A DNA stretch of 64,000 nt from Hydrocarboniphaga sp965279055 (GCF_965279055.1 NZ_OZ257125.1:2294001-2358000), one strand, 5' to 3'. Numbered from the stretch's first letter, positions 26,373 to 35,460 are shown. Notes: generated by a model from the letters alone, not told the origin. Translations and numbers: made by a program.

Positions 26373-27046
26373 CAGGCGCGACCTGCGAGTAGAGGAACGA
26401 AGACCACCGAAGCGAGCACGCTTTCGCGCAGACCGGTGGCACTGCGCTCGATCAGCTTCAGCTGCTGAGCGCCATTGGGCCCGACCGGAATCACCAGGCG
26501 GCCGCCGATCGCGAGCTGATCGCTGAGCCCCGGCGGAATCGTCTGCGCCGCAGCGGTGACGACGATCGCGTCGTAAGGCGCATACGGCGTCCAGCCGTTC
26601 ATGCCGTCGGCGTAACCGAAATGCACGTTGCGATAGCCGAGCCGCTGCAGGCGCGTGCGCGCGGCCTCGGTCAGCGGCCGCAGGCGTTCGACGGTGAACA
26701 CCGTCTCCGCATGCTCGGCCAGCACCGCGGTCTGGTAGCCGCTGCCGGTGCCGACTTCGAGGATCTTGCTCAGCCGCGTCGCGCCGGCCAGCGCGGCCTG
26801 GGTCATCAACGCGACGATGTACGGCTGCGAAATGGTCTGCGCATGGCCGATCGGCAACGAACGGTTCTTGTAGGCCTCCGAAGACAGCGCCTCTTCGACG
26901 AACTCGTGGCGCGCGATACGGCCGATGGTCGCGAGCACGCGCTCGTCGACGATGCCCTGCGCGCGCAGCTCGTCGACCAGCCGTCCGCGTACCGAGGAAG
27001 ACGTCAGACCCAGGCCGCGCGAGTGGTGATGCCGCGTTGCCGTCAC
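26372..27046 (-). CDS. pcm: Protein-L-isoaspartate O-methyltransferase
   Basis: A 224-residue SAM-dependent enzyme that methylates isoaspartyl residues to start repair of aged proteins. The SAM site is ILEVGTGSGYQTAVLAE near residue 97, and ISQPYIVALMTQ and HFGYADGMNGW are family motifs. The start is GTG at 27046, overlapping the surE stop by four bases (GTGA); the classic surE-pcm pair is preserved. Confidence 0.95.
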   Translation of the reverse strand: MTATRHHHSRGLGLTSSSVRGRLVDELRAQGIVDERVLATIGRIARHEFVEEALSSEAYKNRSLPIGHAQTISQPYIVALMTQAALAGATRLSKILEVGTGSGYQTAVLAEHAETVFTVERLRPLTEAARTRLQRLGYRNVHFGYADGMNGWTPYAPYDAIVVTAAAQTIPPGLSDQLAIGGRLVIPVGPNGAQQLKLIERSATGLRESVLASVVFVPLLAGRA

Positions 27047-27789
27047 AGGTCTTTGACCCAGGTCGTCAGCGATTCCAGTGCGCTGTGGCGCGTCAGATCG
27101 ACCAGCAGCGGCGTGATCGACACCCGCTTGTTTTCGATCGCATGGAAGTCGGTCCCCGGCCCGGCGTCGGCACCGCGGCCGGCGGCATTGATCCAGTAGA
27201 TTGCGCGGCCGCGCGGATCGGCGGCCTTGGTCACCGACTCGGCGCGATGGCGATGGCCCAGGCGCGTCACCTCGAAACCAGCGAGTTCATCGAACGCAAC
27301 ATCCGGCACGTTGACGTTGAGGATCGTGTCTTTCGGCAGCGGATGGCTGCGCAGGCGCTCGATCAGCATCAGCGCGACTTTCGCCGCGGTCTCGTAGTGC
27401 TTGGGCGCAATCGAAGCGCAGGAGATCGCGATCGCCGGGAAGCCCAGCCAGCGGCCTTCCATCGCCGCGGCGACGGTGCCGGAATACAGGGTGTCGTCGC
27501 CGAGGTTGTCGCCGGCGTTGATGCCGGACACGACCATCTCGGGCATTTCATCGATCAGCCCGTTGAGCGCCAGATGCACCGAGTCCGCCGGCGTGCCGTC
27601 GACGCACCAGACGCCGTCGGCATGGCGCTGCACGCGCAGCGGATTGAGGATGGTCAGCGAATTGCTGGCGCCGCTGCGGTTGCGGTCGGGCGCGACCACG
27701 GTAACCTGATGCACGGCGCCGACCATGTCGCGCAGGCACAGCAAGCCTGGCGCCGTACAGCCGTCGTCGTTCGAAAGAAGAATCCGCAT
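27043..27789 (-). CDS. surE: 5'/3'-nucleotidase SurE
   Basis: A 248-residue metal-dependent phosphatase of nucleoside monophosphates. It opens MRILLSNDDGCTAPGL, giving the metal-binding Asp8-Asp9. The further ligands Ser and Asn lie in NRSGASNSLT and GINAGDNLGDD. Length is normal. It is the first gene of surE-pcm-dedA-nlpD. Confidence 0.96.
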   Translation of the reverse strand: MRILLSNDDGCTAPGLLCLRDMVGAVHQVTVVAPDRNRSGASNSLTILNPLRVQRHADGVWCVDGTPADSVHLALNGLIDEMPEMVVSGINAGDNLGDDTLYSGTVAAAMEGRWLGFPAIAISCASIAPKHYETAAKVALMLIERLRSHPLPKDTILNVNVPDVAFDELAGFEVTRLGHRHRAESVTKAADPRGRAIYWINAAGRGADAGPGTDFHAIENKRVSITPLLVDLTRHSALESLTTWVKDL

Positions 27790-27876
27790 GGGCCTCGAAA
27801 GAGGTCGTGAGAGACGCTAGTGTACCCGTGCAGCCGGGGCATATGCCGATCGGTTGCGCGATCGAGATGGATAGCA

Positions 27877-28416
27877 ATGAGTTCGCCCGACGACCACGAC
27901 GAGCCCGCCGTATTCCGCAGCGCGATGGCCGGCGTGCGCCTGCAGGGCCCGGCGAAGCATGTGCCGCCGCAGTCGCGCCGGCCTTCGACACAGCCGACAC
28001 AGAGCCAGCTCGACGATCTGGCGGTGCTCGCCGAAATGCTCGACGGCCCCGACCCGGAAAATTTCGAAAGCGGCGACACGCTGACCTATCGCGCGCCCGG
28101 CATCCAGGACAGCGTGTGGAAGCGGCTGCGTCGCGGCGGCTACGTGCGCCAGGCCGAACTCGATCTGCATGGCCTGAATCGCGACAAGGCCAAGCTCGCG
28201 ATCGTCGCGTTCCTGGCGCGCTGCGCGGATCGCGATCACCGCTGCGTGCGCATCATTCACGGCAAGGGCAATGGTTCGCCGAATTCGGGGCCGGTGCTGA
28301 AGCGCCTGCTCGACGGCTGGCTGCGCAAACGCCGCGACGTGCTGGCGTTCGCCAGCGCGCGGCCGGAGGATGGTGGAACGGGGGCGGTCTACGTTTTGCT
28401 GAGAAGACCCGACTGA
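27877..28416 (+). CDS. Smr/MutS2 C-terminal domain protein
   Basis: A 179-residue protein with a variable N-terminal half and a C-terminal Smr domain (about residues 90-178). The domain shows ELDLHGLNRDKAKLAIVAFL, where DLHG is the hallmark, and RIIHGKGNGS, the HGKG motif linked to nuclease activity. Stand-alone proteins of this kind (YdaL/SmrA/SmrB group) include ribosome-collision endonucleases; which subgroup this is cannot be decided. The ATG at 27877 was chosen over an upstream one at 27820. Confidence 0.9.
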   Translation: MSSPDDHDEPAVFRSAMAGVRLQGPAKHVPPQSRRPSTQPTQSQLDDLAVLAEMLDGPDPENFESGDTLTYRAPGIQDSVWKRLRRGGYVRQAELDLHGLNRDKAKLAIVAFLARCADRDHRCVRIIHGKGNGSPNSGPVLKRLLDGWLRKRRDVLAFASARPEDGGTGAVYVLLRRPD

Positions 28417-28447
28417 AGACCCGGGCGCGAGCCGCGCTACGTCGTGA

Positions 28448-29092
28448 TCAGGCGGCTCTGACTGCAGCGACCGCGGGCCGTGCCGGCGGCTGCAGTTCCA
28501 GCGTGATCTGGCGCAGCACCTGCTCGAAGCGCTCGCGGCCGGCGATGCCGGCGAACTGGATCGCGCCCTGCATCGCCGCGGCCAGCTCCATCGCCTTGTC
28601 GCGCGGATCGCCTTCGAAAGCGACCGAGGCGTCGCGGCGACCCTCCTGCAAGGTCGCGACCATCCACTCGTAGACGTCGCGCATCATCATCTGCGCTTCG
28701 CGCTGCATCAGGTCGGGGATCGCGTCGAACTCGGCGCCGAAAATGCCGACCGGGCAGATCTGCAAGCGGCCATCGAGATGATCGACATAGGTCTGGAAAT
28801 ACGCGGCCAGGCGATCCAGCGCGGCGCAGCACTTGCCGGCTTCGTCGGTCCAGGCCAGGAAGCGCAGACGGTAGCGGCGCACCAGCGCGACCCCGAGGTC
28901 TTCCTTGGTCGGAAAGTGGTAATGGATCGCCGCATTGCGGATGCCCAGACGCACCGCGATGTGCTGGTAGCTGAAACCGTTGAAGCCACGCCGCAGCAAA
29001 AGCTCTTCGGCAGCGACCAGGATTTCCTCACGCGTATCGCGTCCGCCACGAATGGGGCGGCGACGACCGGATTTCAGAATGGCGCTCGGCAT
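28448..29092 (-). CDS. TetR family transcriptional regulator
   Basis: 214 residues. The N-terminal helix-turn-helix (about residues 20-66: EEILVAAEELLLRRGFNGFS followed by IAVRLGIRNAAIHYHFPTKEDL) is typical of TetR. The C-terminal half has the CPVGIFGAEF segment seen in regulators related to AcrR/NemR-type proteins, including a Cys. There is no adjacent divergent target gene (ispF is downstream-facing on the same strand), so its regulon is unknown. A perfect TATAAT lies 7-12 bases before the ATG. Confidence 0.9.
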   Translation of the reverse strand: MPSAILKSGRRRPIRGGRDTREEILVAAEELLLRRGFNGFSYQHIAVRLGIRNAAIHYHFPTKEDLGVALVRRYRLRFLAWTDEAGKCCAALDRLAAYFQTYVDHLDGRLQICPVGIFGAEFDAIPDLMQREAQMMMRDVYEWMVATLQEGRRDASVAFEGDPRDKAMELAAAMQGAIQFAGIAGRERFEQVLRQITLELQPPARPAVAAVRAA

Positions 29093-29098
29093 CCTTTG

Positions 29099-29104
29099 AT
29101 TATA
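29099..29104 (-). promoter_or_regulatory. Putative -10 element abutting the TetR start codon
   Basis: TATAAT on the minus strand, ending 6 bases before the ATG at 29092. If used, transcription would begin at or next to the start codon, giving a leaderless message. No good -35 box is visible. The AAAGG directly touching the ATG is too close to act as a ribosome-binding site. Confidence 0.4.
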
Positions 29105-29143
29105 GTCAGTCAGCCGCGGCCGCGGGTACCGCGCCGGCGGCGA

Positions 29144-29650
29144 TCAGACGGAAGGCGGCGGGTCAACGCGCTGCAGCAAAACCACGGCGTAGGCCGCGAT
29201 GCCTTCCTTGCGGCCGAGATGGCCCATGCCTTCGTTGGTCTTGGCCTTGAAGTTGACCGCGCTGGCGTCGACGCCGAGTTCGCGCGCCAGCGTCGCGACG
29301 ATCGCCGGCGCATGCGGCGCCATCTTCGGCGACTGCGCGACCAGCGTCAGATCGGCATTGCCGACCGCGTAGCCGGCGGCGCGCACGCGGCACATCACCT
29401 CACGCAGAAACACGCCGGAATCCTGGCCTTTGTGCGCGGCGTCGTGGTCCGGAAACAGCCGGCCGATGTCGCCGCCGGCAATCGCGCCCAGCAGCGCGTC
29501 GCACAGCGCGTGTATCAAGGCATCGCCATCGGAATGCGCGACCAGCCGGTACTCGCATTCGATCCAGACGCCGCCGAGGCGCATGCCCTCGCCGACGGCG
29601 AGCCGATGCGAGTCGAAGCCGTGGCCGATGCGAAACGGCAGCGCGCTCAC
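29144..29650 (-). CDS. ispF: 2-C-methyl-D-erythritol 2,4-cyclodiphosphate synthase
   Basis: A 168-residue trimeric zinc enzyme of the MEP isoprenoid pathway. The zinc ligands are in GHGFDSHRL (Asp and His) and the VAHSDGDAL region (His). KTNEGMGHLGRKEGIAAYAVVLL is the C-terminal family signature. The start overlaps the ispD stop by four bases (ATGA), giving the usual ispD-ispF pair. Confidence 0.96.
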   Translation of the reverse strand: MSALPFRIGHGFDSHRLAVGEGMRLGGVWIECEYRLVAHSDGDALIHALCDALLGAIAGGDIGRLFPDHDAAHKGQDSGVFLREVMCRVRAAGYAVGNADLTLVAQSPKMAPHAPAIVATLARELGVDASAVNFKAKTNEGMGHLGRKEGIAAYAVVLLQRVDPPPSV

Positions 29651-30381
29651 GGTTGCAGTTCCTGCTGCTGTAGCCAGAAGTCGGCGAGCAGCATGTCTTC
29701 GGGGAAGGTCACTTTCAGATTGCTTTCACGGCCGCGCACCAGCCTCGGGCTGTAGCCGGCGCTTTCCATCGCGCTGGCCTCGTCGGTGATTTCGAGCTTG
29801 CGAGCGCTGGCGTCGCGCAGCGCGCGCGTCAGCAGGTCGAGCCGGAACAACTGTGGCGTCTGCGCGCGCCAGTAGCTCGTGCGATCCACCGTCGAGGCGA
29901 CCTTGCTCTGCCTGGCGAGCTTCAGGGTGTCGGACATCGGCATCGCCAGCAGGCCGCCGTGCTCGTCGTTGGCCTCGTCGCGCAGGCGATCCAGATCGGC
30001 CCAGTCCAGGCAGGGACGCGCGGCGTCGTGGACCAGCACATTGACGTCGCTGAAACCGGCGGTGGCCAGCGCCACCGCGTCGAGCCCGGACATCACCGAC
30101 TCGGCGCGCGCCGCGCCGCCCTGCGTGGTGATGATTTTCGGATGGCGCGCCACCGGAAGCCGGGCGAAATCGCTGTCGGACTTGGCCAGCACCAGCACCA
30201 CGCCGTCAATCCAGCCGCAGTCCAGAAACGGCGCCAGGCTCCATTCGAGCAGCGTGCGTTCGCGCAGCGGCAGATATTGCTTGGGTTTGGCCAGACCCAT
30301 GCGCGAGCCGCCACCGGCGGCCGGAATCACCGCCCAATAGCGGGTTTTCGACGCGGGTTTACTGCGTCCGGCGACGCTCAT
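29647..30381 (-). CDS. ispD: 2-C-methyl-D-erythritol 4-phosphate cytidylyltransferase
   Basis: A 244-residue MEP-pathway enzyme joining CTP and methylerythritol phosphate. The nucleotide-binding loop PAAGGGSRMGLAKPKQYL is at about residue 20. The VHDAARPCL motif and the C-terminal TDEASAMESAG...VRGRESNLKVTFPEDM are diagnostic. It lies downstream of ftsB, as in most gammaproteobacteria. Confidence 0.96.
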   Translation of the reverse strand: MSVAGRSKPASKTRYWAVIPAAGGGSRMGLAKPKQYLPLRERTLLEWSLAPFLDCGWIDGVVLVLAKSDSDFARLPVARHPKIITTQGGAARAESVMSGLDAVALATAGFSDVNVLVHDAARPCLDWADLDRLRDEANDEHGGLLAMPMSDTLKLARQSKVASTVDRTSYWRAQTPQLFRLDLLTRALRDASARKLEITDEASAMESAGYSPRLVRGRESNLKVTFPEDMLLADFWLQQQELQP

Positions 30382-30433
30382 GGTCAGAATGGATTTTTGC
30401 TGAACAGCGCCGGGCGAGGCCAGTCGGGCCGGC

Positions 30434-30712
30434 TTACTCGACGACCAGGTAGAAGGTCTCTTCCGGCTTGATCATGCCCAGGGTGATGCGGGCGCGCGAT
30501 TCGATCGCGGCCTTGCCGGAGTTCAGATCCTGTACTTCGGCGTCGAGCGCGGCGTTGCGCACGCGCAGAACCTCGAGCTCGGCACGCGCATCGGCAACCT
30601 GCCCCTGCAGCTTGTGCGTGCTGTTCATGCCGCCGTCGGCAACCACCAGCCGCCATACCAGGCCCAGGCCCAGTACGGCGAAGAAAGCGCTGGCGAATAC
30701 GGTTTTCGGCAT
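30434..30712 (-). CDS. ftsB: Cell division protein FtsB
   Basis: A 92-residue bitopic membrane protein of the FtsQLB divisome subcomplex. A single transmembrane helix (about residues 5-24) is followed by a periplasmic coiled coil (about 32-70) and the C-terminal RARITLGMIKPEETFYLVVE, which matches the FtsB pattern (E-ARxxLGM-KPGE-FY). It lies between eno and ispD, its standard place. Confidence 0.94.
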   Translation of the reverse strand: MPKTVFASAFFAVLGLGLVWRLVVADGGMNSTHKLQGQVADARAELEVLRVRNAALDAEVQDLNSGKAAIESRARITLGMIKPEETFYLVVE

Positions 30713-30751
30713 GCTCGCGAGTTTAGCCTCGTTTTACCCGACTTTGTTTGA

Positions 30752-32038
30752 TCAGCCGATCTTGACCGGGAAAGCGGATGCGCCAGGATAGCGCGCGCGG
30801 CTGCCAAGATCACGCTCGATGCGCAGCAGCTGGTTGTACTTGGCCATGCGGTCCGAGCGGCACAGCGAGCCGGTCTTGATCTGCGTGGCGACGGTGCCGA
30901 CCGCGATGTCGGCGATGGTGCTGTCCTCGGTCTCGCCGGAGCGGTGCGAGACCACGGCGGAATAGCCGGCGTCGACCGCCATGCGGATCGCGGCCAGGGT
31001 CTCGCTGAGCGTGCCGATCTGGTTGGGTTTGATCAGGATCGAGTTGGCGATGCCCTGCTCGATGCCGCTGGAGAGGATGCGGGTGTTGGTGACGAACAGG
31101 TCGTCGCCGACCAGCTGCACGCGGTTGCCGAGCTTCTTGGTCAGCAGCGCCCAGCCTTCCCAGTCGTTTTCCGCGCAGCCGTCTTCGATCGAGATGATCG
31201 GATAGCGGTTGACCAGGTCGGCCAGGTAGTCGGTGAACTGCGCCGAGGTCAGCACCTTGTGCTCGCCTTCCAGATCGTACTTGCCGTCCTTGTAGAACTC
31301 GCTGGAGGCAACGTCCAGGCCCAGGAACACATCCTTGCCGCACTTGTAGCCGGCCTTGTCGATGGCCTCGACCAGGCACTTCAGCGCCGCCTCGGTCGAC
31401 GGCAGGTTCGGTGCGAAGCCGCCTTCGTCGCCGACCGCGGTGTTGTGGCCGCCTTCCTTCAGCACCTTCTTCAGCGTGTGGAAGATCTCGGCGCCGCAGC
31501 GCATCGCTTCCGAAAAGCTCGCCGCGCCGACCGGCAGGATCATGAATTCCTGGATGTCGATGTTGTTGTCGGCATGCGCGCCGCCGTTGATGACGTTCAT
31601 CATCGGCACCGGCAAGGTGTCCGCCTGCAGGCCACCCAGATGGCGGTACAGCGGCACGCCGTTCTCGGCGGCGGCCGCATGCGCCGCGGCCAGCGACACG
31701 GCGAGGATCGCGTTAGCGCCAAGGCGATCCTTGTTGTCGCTGCCGTCGGTGTCGATCAAAGCCTGGTCGATGCCGTACTGGTCCTGGGCGTCGAGGCCGA
31801 TCACCGCCTTGGCCAGCTCGGTGTTGGCGTTGTTGACCGCTTCCAGCACGCCCTTGCCCATGTAGCGCTTCTTGTCGCCGTCACGCAGTTCCATCGCCTC
31901 GCGGCTGCCGGTCGAGGCACCCGACGGCGAAGCGGCACGGCCCACCGCGCCGGATGCCAAGGTCACCTCGGCCTCCACGGTCGGGTTGCCACGGGAGTCG
32001 ATGATTTCCAGAGCGGAGACTTGCGTGATTTTCGACAT
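30752..32038 (-). CDS. eno: Enolase
   Basis: A 428-residue glycolytic enzyme converting 2-phosphoglycerate to PEP, and a component of RNA degradosomes in some bacteria. It opens MSKITQVSALEIIDSRGNPT and has SGASTGSREAMELRDGD, GDEGGFAPN, the metal-ligand stretch SIEDG, and the catalytic-loop SHRSGETEDS. The ATG at 32038 fits the family; the open frame continues 34 codons upstream without similarity. Confidence 0.97.
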   Translation of the reverse strand: MSKITQVSALEIIDSRGNPTVEAEVTLASGAVGRAASPSGASTGSREAMELRDGDKKRYMGKGVLEAVNNANTELAKAVIGLDAQDQYGIDQALIDTDGSDNKDRLGANAILAVSLAAAHAAAAENGVPLYRHLGGLQADTLPVPMMNVINGGAHADNNIDIQEFMILPVGAASFSEAMRCGAEIFHTLKKVLKEGGHNTAVGDEGGFAPNLPSTEAALKCLVEAIDKAGYKCGKDVFLGLDVASSEFYKDGKYDLEGEHKVLTSAQFTDYLADLVNRYPIISIEDGCAENDWEGWALLTKKLGNRVQLVGDDLFVTNTRILSSGIEQGIANSILIKPNQIGTLSETLAAIRMAVDAGYSAVVSHRSGETEDSTIADIAVGTVATQIKTGSLCRSDRMAKYNQLLRIERDLGSRARYPGASAFPVKIG

Positions 32039-32421
32039 GCGTCTTGTGCTTTTGGCCAATGGGAACGAAGCAATGATTGTAGTGGACGAGGGCGGCGACA
32101 AACAAAAATCCCGGTTTTCCCTGCAAGCGACCAACGGCACGCTGGGGGCGATCGCCGGAACCCATCAGGGTATTGACAGGGTCGGATTTACCACGCGCCC
32201 CCTGGGTACTTAGCCCCTTCTGTAACAGCGGACAACGAACAGATACTGCCCCTGCCTCGTCCAGCAGACCTTCCCCGATCCATGGCCACCCCAGAAGTTC
32301 CGGGATGTCGGTGGACCGGTAGGTCTTATCTACGCGGCATGGGCATTTCCCCCACTGTGTTACGCCCAACAACAATCTGATACTCCATTCGCCTTTTCCT
32401 TACACACGGCCTTCCCTGCCC
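32039..32421. other. Intergenic region between eno and the M4 protease gene (no gene seen)
   Basis: A 383-base divergent region carrying the promoters of both genes. A TTGACA lies at 32173-32178 on the plus strand but lacks a matching -10 box at 16-18 bases. No RNA gene, repeat or riboswitch-like structure was recognised. Confidence 0.5.
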
Positions 32422-35364
32422 ATGTCCGATCGTCACACCCGGCGCCCGCTGCGCCGCAGCCCGCTATTGCTCGCCCTGACTGCCGCCGGCCTGGCCGCAG
32501 CCGCCCAACCCGCTGTCGCCGCGCTGGATCGCACGGCCAACAGCCCCGCGGAAGCGCTGCAGCTGCTGACGCAGAACACGGCCGGCGCCCTGACGCACAA
32601 CGAACTGGTCGGTAGCGCCTACGCCAGCGTTCACGCGATCGGCAAGCAGGTGCTGACCAGCGACAACAGCAGCGCCGAGCCGCTGAGCCGCGCGCAGCAG
32701 TTCCTGTCGAACTACGGCGCCGTGCTCGGCGTCAAGGACGCGCTCAGCGAGCTGCGCCAGGCGCGCATCTCCAAGGACGGCCATGGCGGCACCCACGTAC
32801 ACATGGACCAGTACTACCGCGGCCTGCCGGTATTCGGCGCGCGCGTCATCGTCGACATGAACTCGCTGGGCATCACTGGCACCAACGGCGTGTTCGTCAA
32901 GAACCTCGACGGCCTGGAGATCACGCCGAAGATGTCGGTGGCCGACCTGCGCGCGCGCGCGGTCACCGCCGCCTCCAAGCTGCATCCGAAGGCCGTGCTC
33001 AAGGTCGAGTCCTCGCGCCTGATGGTCTACGCCAGCGGCCTGCTGCGTGGCGTCGAGGGCAAGAACTTCCTGGCCTATGAAGTGGTGGTCAAGGGCACGC
33101 CGGGCACGCCCGTGCGCGAGCGCATGATTCTGAACGCCAACACCGGCGCGGTGCTCAACCGCATCAACGGCATCCAGAGCGTGCTCAACCGCGAGATCTA
33201 CACGCCGGGCCAGACCACGCCGGACCCGCTGGGCTTAGGGCTCAGCATTCCGCTGTCGCCGGTGCTGAGCGAAGGCAGCGCACTGGCGCCGACCGACATC
33301 CCGCTGGGCGTCGACGACCGCACCAAGGCCTCGGCGCGCAGCCCGCGCGCGCCCACCGACAACCTCTACCTGTTCGCCGGCGGCACCTACGCGCTGTACA
33401 AGAACATGTTCGGCCGCGAGGGTTACGACGACGGCGCGGTCAAGGCCACCGACGGCGTGCAGCGCCAGAAGAGCGTCTACCTGGTCAACGACCAGTGCCC
33501 GAACGCCTACTGGGACGGCGACGCCACCAACTACTGCCCGGCGTTCGACGCCGACGACGTGGTCAGCCACGAGTGGAGCCACGCCTACACCGAGTACACC
33601 CATGGCCTGATCTACCAGGGCCAGTCGGGCGCGCTGAACGAAAGCTACTCCGACATCTTCGGCGAAACCTACGACCTGGTGAACGAGATCGAAGGCCCGC
33701 TCGGCGCCTCGCTGACCGAGGGCGACTACTACGAAAACCGCGGCAGCCGCTGGGTCGTCGGCGAAGATCTTTCGGAGGCGCTGGCGATCATCCTGCTGCG
33801 CGACATGTGGGACCCGGACAGCTTCCCGGCCGCCAACCCCGGCAAGACCAGCTCCGAGAACTACGACTGCGGCGAGGAGGTGCATACCAACTCCGGTGTG
33901 CCCAACCACGGCTACGCGATGCTGGTCGACGGCAAGGAATACAACGGCCACACGATCACCGGCATCGGCATGACCAAGGCCGCGCACATCTACTTCCAGG
34001 CCGAAACCCATCACCAGACGCCGACCACGAACTTTGCCCAGCATGCGGACGCGCTGGAGCTGTCCTGCTCGGAGCTGATCGGCGTGCCGCTGAACGACCC
34101 GAGCGGCGCCGTCTCCACCGACAGGATCACCGCCGCCGACTGCGCCTCGGTGCACGAGATGACCGAGGCGGTCGAGTTCCGCCGCGACAGCGAGCTGGCC
34201 ACGCAGTGTGGCTTCCAGCCGATCCTGAAGCCGGAAGCGACCACGCCGGCGCTGTGCGCTGTCGGCAAGTTCCCGACCGCGACATCGACCGAGCGTTTCG
34301 ACGGCGCGACGCTGCCGGCAAGCTGGGTCCAGGGCAAGAACGTCACCGGCGATACCGACATCGCGCCGTGGACCATCAGCACGACGCTGCCGGCGCCGCA
34401 CAGCGGCTCGGCGGCATTCTTCGCCAACGATACCGGCGGCACCTGCACCACCGGCGGCGACCAGTCGGCCGAGCACTGGATCGACACGCCGGAGACCACG
34501 CTGCAGGACGACGCCTCGTTCTTCACGTTCACGCACTACGTGCACACCGAGGCCGGCTTCGACGGCGGCAACCTGAAGGTCAAGGTCGGCGACGGCGACT
34601 TCGTCATCGTTCCCGGCGAAGCCTTCAGCTACAACGGCCACAGCGGCGCGTTCACCGATGCCCCGCTGCTGCCGGGCGTGCCCGACCCGGTCGGCCTGAG
34701 CGGCAACAACACCAGCCCGCTGGCCGGTGAAGCCGGCTGGACCGGCGCCGACCAGGGCAAGACCACCGGCAGCTGGGGCACGACGGTCGTCGACCTGTCC
34801 AAGCTGGCGATGGCGCCGAAGAAGGGCGACAAGGTGGTGTTCCGCTTCGACTTCGGCAACGACGGTTGCGGCGGCAGCGACGGCTGGTACGTCGACGACG
34901 TCAGCTACGGCTACTGCTCGGCGACGGCTCCGCTGAACACGCTGCCGATCGCCAACCTGCTGGCCGGCGTGGTCTCGGGCGTGGCGCCGATCGAAATCAG
35001 CTTCACCGTCGGCGGTTCGGACCCGGATCTGGGCGACAAGATCACCGGCTACAGCCTGGACTTTGGCGACGGCAGCCCGGTTGCCGCGGCGACCTTCGCC
35101 GAAGGCACCAACTCGGTCGTGCTGAAGCACACCTACACCGCGATCGGCCAGTACACCGCCAAGCTCACGGTCACCGACAGTAACGGCGGCAGCAGCGCCG
35201 CCAGCAGCCAGCTGATCAAGGCGACCGACGCCAGCGGCGGCACCGGCGGCTCGGGCGGCGGGGGGTCCGGTAGCGGCGGCGGTGGTGGCGGCGCGCTCGG
35301 TGGCGGCCTGCTGCTGCCGCTGCTCGGCCTGGCGGCGCTGCGCAGGCGCAAGCGTTCGCGTTAA
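32422..35364 (+). CDS. Secreted M4 (thermolysin-like) metallopeptidase with PKD domain and GlyGly-CTERM anchor
   Basis: 980 residues. A signal peptide (about 1-33) precedes an FTP/PepSY-type propeptide (about 85-260). The catalytic domain has HEWSH (383-387), the third zinc ligand Glu407 in NESYSD and catalytic His488 in EVHTNSG. A beta-sandwich region (about 615-830) is followed by a PKD-like domain (about 836-934; FGDGSP, HTYTAIGQYTAKLTV). The C-terminus is a Gly/Ser tract, a short hydrophobic helix (GGGLLLPLLGLAAL) and RRRKRSR, the three-part GlyGly-CTERM signal processed by rhombosortase and linked to type II secretion. Pro-domain and C-terminal processing are inferred. Confidence 0.94.
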   Translation: MSDRHTRRPLRRSPLLLALTAAGLAAAAQPAVAALDRTANSPAEALQLLTQNTAGALTHNELVGSAYASVHAIGKQVLTSDNSSAEPLSRAQQFLSNYGAVLGVKDALSELRQARISKDGHGGTHVHMDQYYRGLPVFGARVIVDMNSLGITGTNGVFVKNLDGLEITPKMSVADLRARAVTAASKLHPKAVLKVESSRLMVYASGLLRGVEGKNFLAYEVVVKGTPGTPVRERMILNANTGAVLNRINGIQSVLNREIYTPGQTTPDPLGLGLSIPLSPVLSEGSALAPTDIPLGVDDRTKASARSPRAPTDNLYLFAGGTYALYKNMFGREGYDDGAVKATDGVQRQKSVYLVNDQCPNAYWDGDATNYCPAFDADDVVSHEWSHAYTEYTHGLIYQGQSGALNESYSDIFGETYDLVNEIEGPLGASLTEGDYYENRGSRWVVGEDLSEALAIILLRDMWDPDSFPAANPGKTSSENYDCGEEVHTNSGVPNHGYAMLVDGKEYNGHTITGIGMTKAAHIYFQAETHHQTPTTNFAQHADALELSCSELIGVPLNDPSGAVSTDRITAADCASVHEMTEAVEFRRDSELATQCGFQPILKPEATTPALCAVGKFPTATSTERFDGATLPASWVQGKNVTGDTDIAPWTISTTLPAPHSGSAAFFANDTGGTCTTGGDQSAEHWIDTPETTLQDDASFFTFTHYVHTEAGFDGGNLKVKVGDGDFVIVPGEAFSYNGHSGAFTDAPLLPGVPDPVGLSGNNTSPLAGEAGWTGADQGKTTGSWGTTVVDLSKLAMAPKKGDKVVFRFDFGNDGCGGSDGWYVDDVSYGYCSATAPLNTLPIANLLAGVVSGVAPIEISFTVGGSDPDLGDKITGYSLDFGDGSPVAAATFAEGTNSVVLKHTYTAIGQYTAKLTVTDSNGGSSAASSQLIKATDASGGTGGSGGGGSGSGGGGGGALGGGLLLPLLGLAALRRRKRSR

Positions 35365-35375
35365 GCAGAACCCTG

Positions 35376-35404
35376 GGTGGGCAAACGGCTTTCGTTCGCC
35401 CACC
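35376..35404. repeat. Hairpin just after the M4 protease gene
   Basis: The arms GGTGGGC and GCCCACC, extended inward by four more pairs around a short loop, start 12 bases after the stop. There is no T-run, so it is more likely an mRNA-stabilising or repeat-derived hairpin than an intrinsic terminator. Confidence 0.5.
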
Positions 35405-35436
35405 GCAGATTCGCCGATGCAAGAAGATGCAAAAAA

Positions 35437-35460
35437 AGCGGCCTTCGGGGCCGCTTATTA
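35437..35460 (+). terminator. Probable terminator of the M4 protease gene
   Basis: A 7-base-pair stem AGCGGCC/GGCCGCT with a TTCGG loop, preceded by AAAAAAA and followed by TATTATT. The A-run on one side and T-rich tail on the other suggest weak bidirectional activity. The stretch from here to 35657 holds no other clear signal except the candidate short ORF described next. Confidence 0.6.

Noticed and set aside
32172..32178. TTGACA as the -35 box of the M4 protease promoter
   Set aside because: No acceptable -10 hexamer lies at 16-18 bases downstream.
33235..35403. A 722-codon open frame on the minus strand opposite the M4 protease gene
   Set aside because: Low-complexity Ala/Arg/Val/Gly composition and no motifs; the plus-strand frame has a signal peptide, HEWSH site and domains.
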